Counted from the first letter of the stretch, positions 9,773-18,990 are shown. The stretch is DNA of 30,359 bases from Priapulus caudatus (GCF_000485595.1 NW_014578152.1:1-30359), one strand, 5' to 3'. Numbers and translations: made by a program. Notes: generated by a model from the sequence alone, not told the origin.

Positions 9773-10187
9773 ATGTACGGAGCCACGTCTTCACAACCGG
9801 ATACGACTTCCACGCGGTGGTGGTGGTGGGGGGGGGGGGCCCCCATTCCTTGCGGCCTTGTTAACCCACATCACAGGCCAGAGAACACACTGGTTGGCCT
9901 CAATATACCACCAGTTTTCTGGGACCACTGCGACTTCATTCCCATCAATTGATTTTGAAAATTCGACTACAAAATACTCGATTGTACACTATCATCAGTT
10001 GTACTTTCCACCGCATGACTTGGTCCTATGCAATGGGCTCCAGTTTCCACTTGATTGTTGTATTCATTACGACATAAATTTGAATTATCTTGAATTGCTT
10101 GAAGGCTGTGTTCTACCAAACGCCTACGCTTCCTCCACAGCGACGAACAAGATAAACCTAAATGAGTCTTGGGCATATCCAATATAA
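9773..10187 (-). pseudogene. DUF4806-type protein, N-terminal exon(s), copy 1
   Basis: On the minus strand, 10182-9967 reads a basic helical segment (THLGLSCSSLWRKRRRLVEH) and a Ser/Thr tail, stopping at TAG. The adjacent frame from 9979 gives YFVVEFSKSIDGNEVAVVPE followed by NWWYIEANQCVLWP: the FxVVEF..VVP..W...C.WP pattern found at the N-terminus of DUF4806-type proteins. After a run of 12 C (28-39 of the 9800 block) the frame slips to AWKSYPVVKTWLRT, again as in the family, and ends at a perfect donor (CAT|GTAAGT, exon end 9773). Two frame changes are therefore needed, one of them exactly at the homopolymer, where a base-count error is plausible. Same strand as, and upstream of, the DUF4806 C-terminal exons at 4207-6150. 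Joining to the first of those directly would create TAG, so at least one exon lies between or they are different genes. Confidence 0.65.
9818..9844. repeat. GGT repeat running into G12 and C5
   Basis: Four GGT-like units pass into 12 G and then 5 C. It lies inside the DUF4806-type N-terminal exon and sits exactly where its frame changes. Confidence 0.85.
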
Positions 10188-10605
10188 CTAGGTCTACTAT
10201 AGCCTTAAAATGATCTTCAGAAAATTATGTTTTTGACTACGAAGTCTGAGCCGCACTAATCGCAGCGCGTGAAAGCTTGCGAGGGGATCAGGTTTCGAAA
10301 TTAGTGCCGACCCAGAGGCCCATGGCAACCAAGTTTTTGCTTCGGTCACCATCTCTACGAAACTGCCGGTCTTCCTGACCAGCACTTTCTCCCCTCATAT
10401 TACGCTGAAATACTACGGAGTACGGTTATCGCAACGGCTGTTTAGACAGACTTGTAAATGGGAGCGCATTCTAATACGCTCCGTTCCTGAGCGTAGACGG
10501 GGTATCCAAAACATCTAGACAAACGACAATCTGGACTTTATTGCCCATCCCTAACGTTATTTTCATGATTGCCTGTACTGGACAATGCACTGAAAGATGC
10601 GATTC

Positions 10606-10735
10606 AATCGTTGTGGTGTAGTGGCACGGTCTCTATTCACAACCCAAGGCCTGGCTGCCAGTTCAAGTTGCATCACTGTCCCTCGCTTATGTCCTTGGGC
10701 ATGTCACTTTACTCTTTGTCTGTCAGATGAGACGT
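10606..10735 (+). repeat. tRNA-derived SINE-like repeat
   Basis: A Pol III A-box-like TGGTGTAGTGG (10614-10624) is followed about 36 bp later by a B-box-like AGTTCAAGTTGC (10660-10671), then by CCTTGGGCATGTCACTTTAC, which resembles the conserved central motif of many invertebrate SINEs (CCTTGGGCAAGGCACTTTAC). No tail or target duplication was found. It lies in the spacer between the two large repeat copies. Calling it a true tRNA gene is not justified. Confidence 0.55.
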
Positions 10736-10739
10736 AAGA

Positions 10740-10968
10740 CTGGAGAATGTTTTTCCTGTGTAGTGCGCACACGGTCTCAAACCTGGGCTGCCACCGTATT
10801 TTTACCCTATACGCTAAGCGCGAGACCAATAAGAAAATCATCACTGGCCTGCCTGTCGTTAAGCCATGCAGATTCTTGGAGGAACTACCAACTACCAAGA
10901 CTGCTCCTGATGTGGCTTCATTCAAAAATTTAATTAACAGCAGCAAAGAGATTGTGAAGAAAAATTAG
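10740..10968 (+). CDS. Unrecognised ORF end (KPCRFLEEL...), plus strand
   Basis: The frame ending in TAG at 10966-10968 has a protein-like last 50 residues: KRETNKKIITGLPVVKPCRF, then LEELPTTKTAPDVASFKNLI and a lysine-rich end. The first 20 residues (from an ATG at 10747) are less convincing and the true start is unknown. It follows the SINE directly. It may be the C-terminus of a transposon protein or a terminal exon; I recognise no family. Confidence 0.3.
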
Positions 10969-11369
10969 GTCATCAAAGTGCTGCATGATGACCTGTACGT
11001 GTATAGCGAGACCAGGCGATTAGTACAGTATCAGACAAGACAAGACAATGTTGTATGTCCCGTGTGCAGTTCGCAATACCGTACAGGTAAAGGTAAAACA
11101 TCCACAATTATTCAAAAAAAGAGTTGCTGCGTTAGCTGCAAACTGCTACATAGGCTATATATACTATCTAGTGATACTACGTACTAGTGTCAGAAAATTT
11201 CAAGTTTGCGCTGTACAGCTGTACAACTCTGGGAAATTACAGGCGTATAGACTATCTCGAGTTGAGCGCTTTGAGCGGTCCCGATGAATGGATTTAGCAC
11301 AAAGACACAGAATGAATATATTATTATAATAATAATATGTAGATGAAACTGTAACTGGTCTATACTTAC

Positions 11370-11607
11370 ATGTACNNNNNNNNNNNNNNNNNNNNNNNNN
11401 NNNNNNNNNNNNNNNNNNNNNNNNNNNNNNNNNNNNNNNNNNNNNNNNNNNNNNNNNNNNNNNNNNNNNNNNNNNNNNNNNNNNNNNNNNNNNNNNNNNN
11501 NNNNNNNNNNNNNNNNNNNNNNNNNNNNNNNNNNNNNNNNNNNNNNNNNNNNNNNNNNNNNNNAGTGACCAACAAGATAAACCTAAATGAGCCTTGGGCC
11601 TATCCAA
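11370..11607 (-). pseudogene. DUF4806-type N-terminal exon, copy 2, mostly within the gap
   Basis: The donor CAT|GTAAGT is preserved (exon end 11370), and at the other end DRPKAHLGLSCW matches the copy 1 start, with the copy 1 ATG changed to AGG. Everything between is N, so the diagnostic VVP..W..WP motif cannot be checked. Inferred from homology to copy 1. Confidence 0.5.
11376..11563. other. Assembly gap (188 N)
   Basis: The anchors on either side are 196 bp apart here but 368 bp apart in copy 1 (9778 and 10146), so the gap is probably drawn about 170 bp too short unless copy 2 carries a deletion. It interrupts the repeat at the G12 homopolymer, a plausible cause of the gap. Confidence 0.95.
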
Positions 11608-11938
11608 TATAACTAGGCCTACTATAGCCTTAAAATTATCTTCAGAATATTATGTTTTCAACTACGAAGTCTGAGCCGCACTAATCGCAGCGCGTGAAAG
11701 CTTGCGAGAGGATCAGGGTTCGAAATTAGTGCCGACCCGGAGGCCCGTGGCAACCAAGTTTTTGCTTCGGTCACCATCTCTACGAAAGTCTTCCTGACCA
11801 GCACTTTCTCCCCTCATATTACGCTGAAATACTACGGAGTACGGTTATCGCAATGGCTGTTTAGACAGACTTGTAAACAGGAGCGCGTTCTAATACGCTC
11901 CGTTCCTGAGCGTAGACAGGGTATCCAAATCATCTAGA

Positions 11939-12890
11939 GCCGAGGGCATGAACTCCCTCATTGCATGATTCGCCACATGAACAAAACATTGTCACAGTCT
12001 AAGAAATCGATTGCGGCATGACCCCAGTGTTTTTATGACCGCATACCAATAAGTTCATATGTCGCAGGGGTTATCGTGGGGAGTGAGGGCACGACCAGTG
12101 ATACCTGACACGCACGTAATCAAAGCTGTTAACTGAATTCGTCACTTTTTTACGTAGAAAGTGGACTATTTTTATTGATATCTAGAAGAAATGTAAACTG
12201 TATCTAGATTCTATAGGCACTTGTAACTTTGATCTATTCATGGGGGTATCGTGGGCTGGGGAGAATAGAACGAAAGTAAAACTTTTCCAACAAGCTCCCC
12301 GACATTCCTAGAACTTGAGATATATTATTTGACCAACTCTAAGTTACATGTATGCTGTTAATGCCAATGGTTATTTTTGTATACTAGTTTGTTACTCACT
12401 GCTAGTAAATAAGCAGACCACCATTTTTTGTGCAGTACCGCCAACTTTCTGAAGTTGGTGGTCCTGCTGTCCACTAGATTTTTAGCCAAAATTCGAACCC
12501 TGGAGAGCATATTGAATTATAATAAGCTAGGGTACCGGTACTGACAGAGGGAAAACAACAGTGGAAAAAACCCAGTGGAAGTTATAAATTGAAATTACCT
12601 TGATTTAATGAGCAAAAGCGAGAAAATTTGGACATTTCGCGGTTAAATTGAAAATGCGGTCGATGACACCAATGGCGGCACATTTGGACCAGGCTAAATC
12701 ATAACGCTAATCATCACCGATTCACCGAGGTAAATAGTCGGAAATGTATGAGTTCACCATTAAAAAAGCATGAATCAGCTACACACGTACAATAAATTAG
12801 AAAAAATTTTTTCCATTTGGACTACTCAGGATTTTTAAAAATGAAATTTGACTTTATTTTAAACATAATTATTTTGTGCTGACAATTTTA
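11939..12890. other. AT-rich stretch without a gene; short hairpin at 12441-12458
   Basis: No ORF or exon chain. A perfect 7-bp stem with a TCTG loop (CCAACTT..AAGTTGG, 12441-12458) sits inside longer imperfect arms (AGCAGACCACCA at 12412, TGGTGGTCCTGCT ending at 12468), so it may be a small foldback repeat. Confidence 0.45.
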
Positions 12891-13108
12891 TGCTAGCTGG
12901 GTCCCACATGGGATTCAGATGGGCAAGTTCAGTGAAACAACAAATTTGTTGCACATGTTTACCCGCCCAATCCCCACTGAGGTCCCAGTCAGAACAAAGT
13001 TGCCCATTTTAGCCCAGGTGGGACCCACTTAGAACCAACCTTCTATTTTATGGGCCCCATTTGCCCAGCCTAAATCCCATATGGGGTCCACTTTTTTGCT
13101 AGCTGGGC
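12891..13108. repeat. Foldback repeat bounded by TGCTAGCTGGG
   Basis: The 11-mer TGCTAGCTGGG occurs at 12891-12901 and again at 13098-13108. Inside, the left arm (TGGGTCCCACATGGGATT, then TGGGCAA) pairs with the reverse complement of the right arm (GTGGACCCCATATGGGATT, then CTGGGCAA) as imperfect inverted repeats of about 30 bp. More GGGACCC/GGGTCCC blocks lie between. A nonautonomous foldback element or a decayed minisatellite both fit. Confidence 0.6.
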
Positions 13109-13566
13109 GCCCACGACGACGGCCATGCCCACGACCACGTCCTCTCTGATTAGAAACTACATGTAGTATGATGTCATGGTTGCTTGATGAATCCGATTGC
13201 TCTGACTCACTTACACCATGCGTACCTCGTGGGCGACTTGGTGATTGTGCACGCGTGTGTGCAGCATGGCCACGTGTGCCTGCTCCTAGCTACTGGTCGT
13301 ACTACTGTTTGGCCTCGACCACGACTCGGCGGTCTGCCTTGACGTGGGAGTTGTGGTTGTAAATGTAGTGGAGCTGGAGGAGGTGGTTGTACTACTGGCA
13401 CTGCTGATGGTGTCATAGCTGGGGTGGGAGCCATCAAATCTCGCATTTCGGCATTATTGTCATTTACATCTGCAGTTTCCATGGCAACCGTATCATCTTC
13501 CCCGTGACTGCTGCCATGGCTGAGATCAGCGACATCGGCCCTGCCATGCGAAAGCAGCCGTTATGT
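13109..13566 (-). pseudogene. Arg/Gly/Pro/Ser-rich ORF with AT-hook-like motifs, frameshifted
   Basis: Minus frame from about 13566: an acidic, Ser/His/Asp-rich start (HGSSHGEDDTVAMETADVND), then a Pro-rich region (VVQPPPPAPLHLQPQLPRQG) and GRPPSRGRGQ. A one-base change near 13300 shifts to GTHGVSESEQSDSSSNHDII and RGRGRGHGRRRGRPAS, ending at the foldback repeat. The GRP cores flanked by Arg/Gly resemble AT-hooks, suggesting a nuclear DNA-binding N-terminal region, as seen ahead of some transposases. No catalytic domain follows, because a repeat lies immediately downstream. A TAA closes the frame upstream near 13569. Family unknown. Confidence 0.45.
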
Positions 13567-13698
13567 TAAAAGGTTTATTATTCAGCGGTTAATGCGGCTG
13601 TCATTCAAGAAGGATCGATCGAGTGGCACGATTAGAAATCTCATGAACAATCATGGCGCCCCAAAGGAGTGTTGGAATACGTACGAAACACGTGAAAT
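13529..13698. repeat. 170-bp direct repeat, copy 1 (partner 15916-16084)
   Basis: About 95% identical to 15916-16084, same orientation, ending in both at CACGTGAA. It overlaps the 5' end of the Arg/Gly-rich minus ORF. On the plus strand one frame (RYVKRFIIQR, MRLS.KKDRSSGTI, NLMNNHGAPKECWNTYETRE) is open in both copies. Confidence 0.85.
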
Positions 13699-13830
13699 AA
13701 GCGCTGCAAGTAACCAAGCATGCATGCATTTCATAGTGTTATTGACATGATATGAAATGTTTATAATTTATTGGGAAAAGAAGTAGTAGATGTAATGATC
13801 ATACAATTCCGTTTCCCCCCCACATGCACA

Positions 13831-14171
13831 GATTCGCCACGAGTTTCGTACAATTCATACACAACGTACCTGATGACATTATTCGAAAATGGCGACGACG
13901 AGCCAACTTTATGGACGAACTTAAAGCCCTACACGAAATGCGTGTGGACCGCTGTAATGATGATTGTGTTGTGAACTTGTGAAATTGCTGGCCCTATGTC
14001 ATTGACACAAATTGGGAATGATGCTATGAATTCGCCTATATTTGGTTTCGGAAAGGTCTAGCACTCTACCCAAAACCCTCTGAACGATTTAAGTAGAAAA
14101 AGACTGACAAGTACGATCACGACTGCATGCAGCCTGAGTCACGTCAAATGTCAGACGAGGAAGATGAGTGA
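13831..14171 (+). pseudogene. Decayed plus-strand coding remnant, family unknown
   Basis: After a strong acceptor (TTTCCCCCCCACATGCACAG) one plus frame reads FVQFIHNVPDDIIRKWRRRA, MDELKALHEMRVDRCNDDCV, a TGA, NCWPYVIDTNWE, a TGA, CYEFAYIWFRKGLALYPKPS, a TAG, then TDKYDHDCMQPESRQMSDEE and a final TGA at 14169-14171. Three in-frame stops interrupt otherwise coherent sequence. Two are TGA, as expected from decay of CGA (Arg). It is probably the C-terminus of a transposon protein or an old exon; I recognise no family. The 13529-13698 segment upstream could be a preceding exon, but the frame connection is ambiguous. Confidence 0.4.
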
Positions 14172-15012
14172 CGTGAAAAGTGTGATGTTTTGAGGCAAAG
14201 TAAGACCTACCTGTGTTCATTTGTAGGTTAAAATGAATTGTAATTCATGACAAAAGAAACTGCACAATATTCGTTGTTCTTTTCAATGTGCAGTGCATTG
14301 AGCATTTGATGGTATTAAAGAAATGCTGCATTGATCATTGGTAGATTGAGCATTTCTCCTTGCAATCTATCACGACATCTGACACCACCCTCCAGCCAAT
14401 CCCCATGCAAACAAGCAAGACGACCCTGGAGCAGGTTTGAGTTGGAAAAGAAATGTAATTCCAATGAACAAATTGCATTTAATCGTGCAAGCGTGACTAA
14501 TACGAGCTTCATACACATTATGTAAAGCGATTATCATTTGAAGGAGCTTTTTGTGAGGTGATATAAAGAACAATTCAAATCGAAGCAAAGTGATTGAAAT
14601 TGCACCAACCGTCTTTTGTGCACATTCATTGAAGGAAATTGGAGTTTCATAAAGTAATTTCTTCGATCGTAACGATTATTTTTATAACACGTCTAGATAC
14701 GTGTATTTCACTTGACCGTATTGTATCAACAGTTTCGATGATTTATTGGTGAATTGACCATTAACATGAGTGGAAATGTGAGGTAAGCATTTTATCTCAA
14801 CTGGAAAAGTACTTCAAACAACATTTATTCAGCAAATATGACTTCGAGTTAATCTCTTTGTTCAACATGTCAGTTTGAAGTGATTATATTTGAAATGACT
14901 TTGTATAGGAATTGTACATTATCATCGTCATTATGCACCTATTACAATGAAAGTAAAGATTAGTGCACTTCGTGCAGATGCAAGAATCTGTTTATTTTGA
15001 TGATACATGTAT
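14172..15012. other. AT-rich stretch without a gene
   Basis: Short overlapping ORFs on both strands at 14315-14588 show no motif. I see nothing to annotate. Confidence 0.5.
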
Positions 15013-15197
15013 AGAGTGGACTCGTGATAAAAAACACTGATATATCTATAACAAACTGTCGTTGTAACAGTCTTTTTCCTGGTTGGTAGGCTCGTCAGTT
15101 CTTTATTGACATTTTTAGTAACCTTGATATAACAACATTGTAAGATAACAAAGTCATTTCACTGCTCCCAACCAGTTTGTTATAAGGAGTCCACTGA
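15013..15197. mobile_element. MITE-like element with terminal inverted repeats
   Basis: The left end AGTGGACTCGTGATAA (15015-15030) matches 14 of 16 bases with the reverse complement of the right end TTATAAGGAGTCCACT (15180-15195). The interior is AT-rich and noncoding, and the total length of about 183 bp is typical of MITEs. No clear target-site duplication was seen, so the superfamily is undecided. Confidence 0.55.
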
Positions 15198-15711
15198 AGA
15201 TGTAGTAATTTTTTGTAGTCAATATATATGCTTGCTTATTATAGATGCTGTATATATATGCATTATATATGCATGGTATATAGCGATTGACTTATTAAGA
15301 TAGGAGTCCTTAGATAGGAGTTTCCTTCTTGCTGATTGGAAGAAATTGTGGCATTTTTTATGGTAAAACTTGGTATACATTTCCCATATATTGTTTATTA
15401 CTTGTTACTTTTTTGAACAGCAATATTGTTTCGTGATAAATAATTTACACTCGGACGTTTCCACAACGTTATGTAGTCAGGCGCCTATATAGTGCGTTTG
15501 TCTGTGTGTGCCTACTGTGTTGAGTGTTGTGGAATTGATGGTATGGCTATTTGCGAAGTTCACGAGTTAGTTAGGAATTCTATAGTTAGTGGCGTGTATG
15601 TTGCAGTGTTGAAGTGTTAGCACAAGTAACACTTAAAGAACAAAGAGATGAACAAGTTTACAGTTCTTTGCGTTTCAGTGTTAAAAGGGCAGCACTGTAA
15701 TGTCGTAGGTT
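15198..15711. other. AT-rich stretch without a gene
   Basis: TATATATGC-rich sequence near 15225-15290 and otherwise nothing supported. Confidence 0.45.
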
Positions 15712-16141
15712 TTGAATAGAAGAAGAATTAGCGCTGTACGGTCGCGCCTCGAACCCGTTGTAAGACACAAATACAACATGCATGATTATACGCCGTACTA
15801 TGCTGTAATAAGGCCGTCAGCCGGGCATAGACCCGAGGTGCGAGGACATAAGAATGTTAGAAAATCTCTTTCATTACTGGCACATGCTTTGCATGCAATG
15901 GAAGGACTTTTCCAGCGCGACATCGGCCCTGCCATGCGAAAGCAGCCGTTATGTTAAAAGGTTTATTATTCAGCGGTTCATGCGGCTGTCATTGAAGAAG
16001 GATCGATCGAGCGGCACGATTCCAAATCTCATGAACAATCATGGCGCCCCAAAGGAGTGTTGGAATACTTACGAAACACGTGAACCGTCTCATCTGGAAT
16101 GTGCTGCCATGATGACGACTAGTGGAATTCTACTGAACTAA
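15712..16141 (+). other. Two overlapping plus-strand ORFs across repeat copy 2, uncertain
   Basis: One frame (15712-15957) reads HKYNMHDYTPYYAVIRPSAG and ends LFQRDIGPAMRKQPLC; a second (15854-16141) covers the duplicated 170-bp segment and continues to TSGILLN. A frame change near 15955 would join the first to the part shared with copy 1. No known domain. It may be a degraded transposon ORF; neither frame is certain to be translated. Confidence 0.25.
15916..16084. repeat. 170-bp direct repeat, copy 2 (partner 13529-13698)
   Basis: The copies diverge abruptly after CACGTGAA at both sites. Differences in the open frame include synonymous changes (AGT/AGC, ACG/ACT). Confidence 0.85.
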
Positions 16142-17120
16142 AAGGTATCTATCTCTTTGGGGGAATGTGCTGGCGAAGCCCCATATATAGAATGGGACTA
16201 CGTGAGGAGCTTCTAGCACATGTGTTCAACACGCACGCTAGCCGTGTATTTCTAGTTCTGCGTGCATCCAGTCTTACTAACATTATGTAAGGATCTGCGG
16301 TCAATGCTCGCGGCTAATGATACGTTCTATTGCTAATTTCAGTTCTACCCGCTCGCCAATGCCACAATACTATTCAACCATGCGCTCGCGTTAGCGCAAA
16401 CATCTATACATGTGTTACCAGTATCTTCTCAAACTAAACTACTTTCTACCTTCTAATAACTCTACATTATATTAACACTGTTACACACATAAGAATTCTG
16501 CGAAACATATACAGATCGCGAACCTACTAAACCGTCTAATGGATCTACTCTTCGCATAAGTATACTTTAGTGCTAGTAATCCCTATATGGTAACTATTTT
16601 AGCATTAAGAATCTTAAAAGGGGGCCAGCCGTCACAAACCATCGACGAGGACGATTCGTTTCAGAAGTCCAGGATGATGGTGGCCCCCCCACCAATCACG
16701 CGAGGCCTAAATCGAAAACACCGCCAAGAAAAATGAAACATTAGGCACAAAACAGAATGCATATGTCCTGTACTACACATGCACCTATCTCCAAACCCAT
16801 ATAACTGCTGTGCACAGTCGCCATATTTAACATGATGACTAGCTGCTTCATTAAGATTAGGTATTGCAACCTACAGTAGATGCCAGCACTGAATATCAAA
16901 ATTCAACACTTCTCCTAATACTAATTTTACTGAACTGAGGAAGCATTGAATAAAAAAAATTTGAAACAATGCAAACGTATGCAGGAAAGCTAAACTCATG
17001 TGAAAATCCAAAAAACAAAAAACAAAAAAAGTTCAAAGTTACAAATACCGTGAGAACACTCATCGAGTCGAACTCGTTGAAAGAAACGTTTACGCTCGCA
17101 CACAGCTAAAAAAATATTCA
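16142..17120. other. Noncoding stretch downstream of the copia RNase H; possible LTR remnant
   Basis: No ORF. On the minus strand, about 480 bp past the copia stop, sequence starting TGTGACGGCTGGCCCCC (16636 downward) and containing a TATA-like CTATATATGG near 16182 could be an LTR. No polypurine tract adjoins it and no second LTR is present, so this stays a guess. Runs of C (16682-16688) and A lie nearby. Confidence 0.3.
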
Positions 17121-17975
17121 TCATTTAACAATCATGTCAATGCACAGCTTAATCAAACGAGGCTTATGCATTGGCTTCATGAACAGGTCCGCAAACTGGT
17201 TCTCGGTATCCACACGTTCCACTACCAGCTTCCCTTCACACACTTTCTCGCGCACCAAAAAGTAATGCATACGGATGTGCTTAGTTTGCTTGTGGTACTC
17301 CGGATTCTCTGCTAGTCGAATCACTACTTCATTGTCCACTCACAGCTCTTGAATCCCGTTGCTTGACCCCGTTGATGTCTTTCAGCAGACGTTTCAGCCA
17401 GATCGTCTCCTGCGCCGCCTCGCTTGCCGCAACGACTTTTGCTCCCGTCGTCGAAATTGCCACTGACGTCTGACGCTGACTGAACCATGAGATCGCTCCT
17501 CTAGAGTACAGGCACACAACACTCGTTGTCGAACGTCCCGTCGACAGATCCCCGCCATGGTCTGCATTGCTGAAACTCATCAGCACACCGCTCTTGAACT
17601 TCGGCTTATACTTGATTCAGATAGAATCCAGCGCAGAATACGCTTTACCCGCTGCACGTCACACGAGCGTTCTTGACATGACGCTCACAGAGTAGGCAAT
17701 ATCCGGCCAAGTACCAACCACCAGATACATCAGCGCCCCCACTGCCGACCCATACGGTAAAGTAGTCTCATTAACTGCTTCCCATTGTCCCGTACCGTCC
17801 CTGACAATCGGTGTCGTCACAGCTTTACAGTTTTCGATGTTGAAACGCTCCAACACTTTCTTTGCGTAAGCCGCATGACCAATCTTGACAGTGCCATCTT
17901 CACGGTGATCTTGAACTCGTCCCGCAGTTATTTAATGAACCTCAATGCCGTCTAATCATTGTCTGGCGCAAAACT
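17121..17975 (-). pseudogene. Ty1/copia pol: end of reverse transcriptase and RNase H
   Basis: Minus strand from about 17975: FAPDND, LRDEFKIT, a frame change, then EDGTVKIGHAAYAKKVLERF, LPYGSAVGALMYLVVGTWPD (the RT tail), then SNADHGGDLSTGRSTTSVVC, RGAISWFSQRQTSVAISTTG, SEAAQETIWLKRLL (RNase H with its conserved A-D, SRRS-like, W.S..Q..VA.S and E/W.. motifs) and a last frame with VIRLAENPEYHKQTKHIRMH and DTENQFADLFMKP, ending in TAA at 17121. At least four frames are used, so it is inactive. In the RNase H the usual TEAEY is replaced by TGAKV, which removes an acidic catalytic residue. Its upstream end abuts DIRS sequence. Not evidently the same copy as the integrase at 6.4 kb. Confidence 0.88.
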
Positions 17976-17976
17976 G

Positions 17977-18721
17977 ATGACCCCACACAGAAAGAGCTAC
18001 TAGGATTGGATAGAGTTCTAATAACGTTATGTTCTGATACCGCCATGCATCATTTCACTCACAAAAAAACAATTTGAACCAAAAACTGCGCTAAAGCCCA
18101 ACCTTGCTGAGGCATCAGTATAAAGATGTAGGTGAGGAGAAGACAACCAAATCTGTGTTAAAAACAGACCGACCATTGTATTGTTGCAGAAAGTCCTGCC
18201 ACATGCACATGTCCTCCAAAGCCGCTTTGCTGATTCGAATGAAGTGAAACGACCTACGGACACCAATAGTTAAATCAATCATCCGCCATAAATATGCCCG
18301 TCCCGGTGTAACTACTGCACATGTGAAATTCATCAGCCTATGATAGACTACCTCCTGAACGCGAAGTTGTTTTTTTACCAGAGTGAATACACTGTTTCAA
18401 TAGTCTTAGACCTTTCTTCAACTTGTCAGCAGGCAACCTATATAGCTTCCATCAACACACTGTCTAGCTCGTACCCAACAAAAGACAATGTAGTGGAAGG
18501 CTGAAATGTCTTGTCCAGCACAATAGGGATACCAATGTATTCACTCGTAGAAATACAAGATAACTGTTGAGGTTTGCTGCACAAGTAGCTTTATCCACGG
18601 CCAAAAACAGATACTCATCTATGATGTGAACCATATGTAAAGAACCAGGTTTGTGAACCGCTATCCACTGCAATGCGGTACTAATTGCATATGATTCTGA
18701 TTGCATATGCATTGTTACCAT
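17977..18721 (-). pseudogene. DIRS-type retrotransposon: reverse transcriptase and RNase H fragment
   Basis: Minus strand: STALQWIAVHKPGSLHMVHI then IDEYLFLAVDKATCAANL (the palm box; DIRS elements usually have LDDF here), IGIPIVLDKTFQPSTTLSF with VGYELD, then LPADKLKKGLRLLKQC, RLMNFTCAVVTPGRAYLWRM, IDLTIGVRRSFHFIRISKAA, WLSSPHLHLYTDASARLGFS (RNase H D-A-S box), AVFGSNCFF, and ITLLELYPILVALSVWGHQ. This order is that of the DIRS/tyrosine-recombinase class. Several frame changes and a stop (MEA-I-TAG) occur. Neither the tyrosine recombinase nor the N-terminal ORF is present. It is truncated by copia sequence at about 17976. Confidence 0.85.
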
Positions 18722-18748
18722 TGGTCTTTGTTGTCCACGGACTGATTC

Positions 18749-18846
18749 TCAATGACTAATGGATTGACATGTACAGTACTTGGAAACAAGTTTCACAAAT
18801 TCTGCCCCCCTCAAAATGTGTCCCAGGGCTTTCCTTCCATTGTCAT
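18749..18846 (-). CDS. Candidate terminal exon, function unknown
   Basis: An acceptor with a good pyrimidine tract (TTTTATCATTTCAG) precedes 18846, followed by an open frame DDNGRKALGHILRGAEFVKL, VSKYCTCQSISH and TGA at 18751-18749. The protein-like sequence lies between the DIRS fragment and the Helitron end. No partner exon was found, so it could be chance or part of a gene whose other exons lie outside or under the transposons. Confidence 0.3.
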
Positions 18847-18990
18847 CTGAAATGATAAAATCATTACACTATAAATTACCGTATACCGGTATATCTTCCA
18901 GTGACTTATCAATAGGCAATTAATTCAAAATCAATATCGATCGAGTTTAATACAAGCACCAACCAAGATTAAGATTGTCTATATATAATA

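Larger units (their letters stand above)
9568..10519. repeat. Large direct repeat, copy 1 (partner 11149-11938)
   Basis: Nearly identical to 11149-11938 in the same orientation. The shared left boundary is AGGCTATATATA and the shared right boundary is GTATCCAAA followed by ATCTAGA. Copy 2 differs by a roughly 15-bp expansion near 11230, loss of six bases near 11786, and a run of Ns. The unit contains a minus-strand DUF4806-type N-terminal exon, its donor and its upstream flank, so it looks like a local gene-segment duplication. Confidence 0.85.
11149..11938. repeat. Large direct repeat, copy 2 (partner 9568-10519)
   Basis: Same orientation as copy 1, with about 95% identity by eye outside the expansion and the N run. 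Confidence 0.85.

Noticed and set aside
9858-10187. 109-codon plus-strand ORF
   Set aside because: Antisense of the DUF4806-type N-terminal exon, whose minus-strand motifs are recognisable.
10606-10690. tRNA gene
   Set aside because: A and B boxes are present but no acceptor stem or anticodon arm can be folded, and a SINE-type core follows.
13831-14171. Alternative genetic code or stop recoding to explain in-frame TGA codons
   Set aside because: Both TGA and TAG occur, and other genes use TAA, TAG and TGA as terminators; decay is simpler.
16094-16636. Copia LTR (TG..CA, TATA-like box)
   Set aside because: No polypurine tract, no target duplication (TCATC versus AACCA) and no second LTR.
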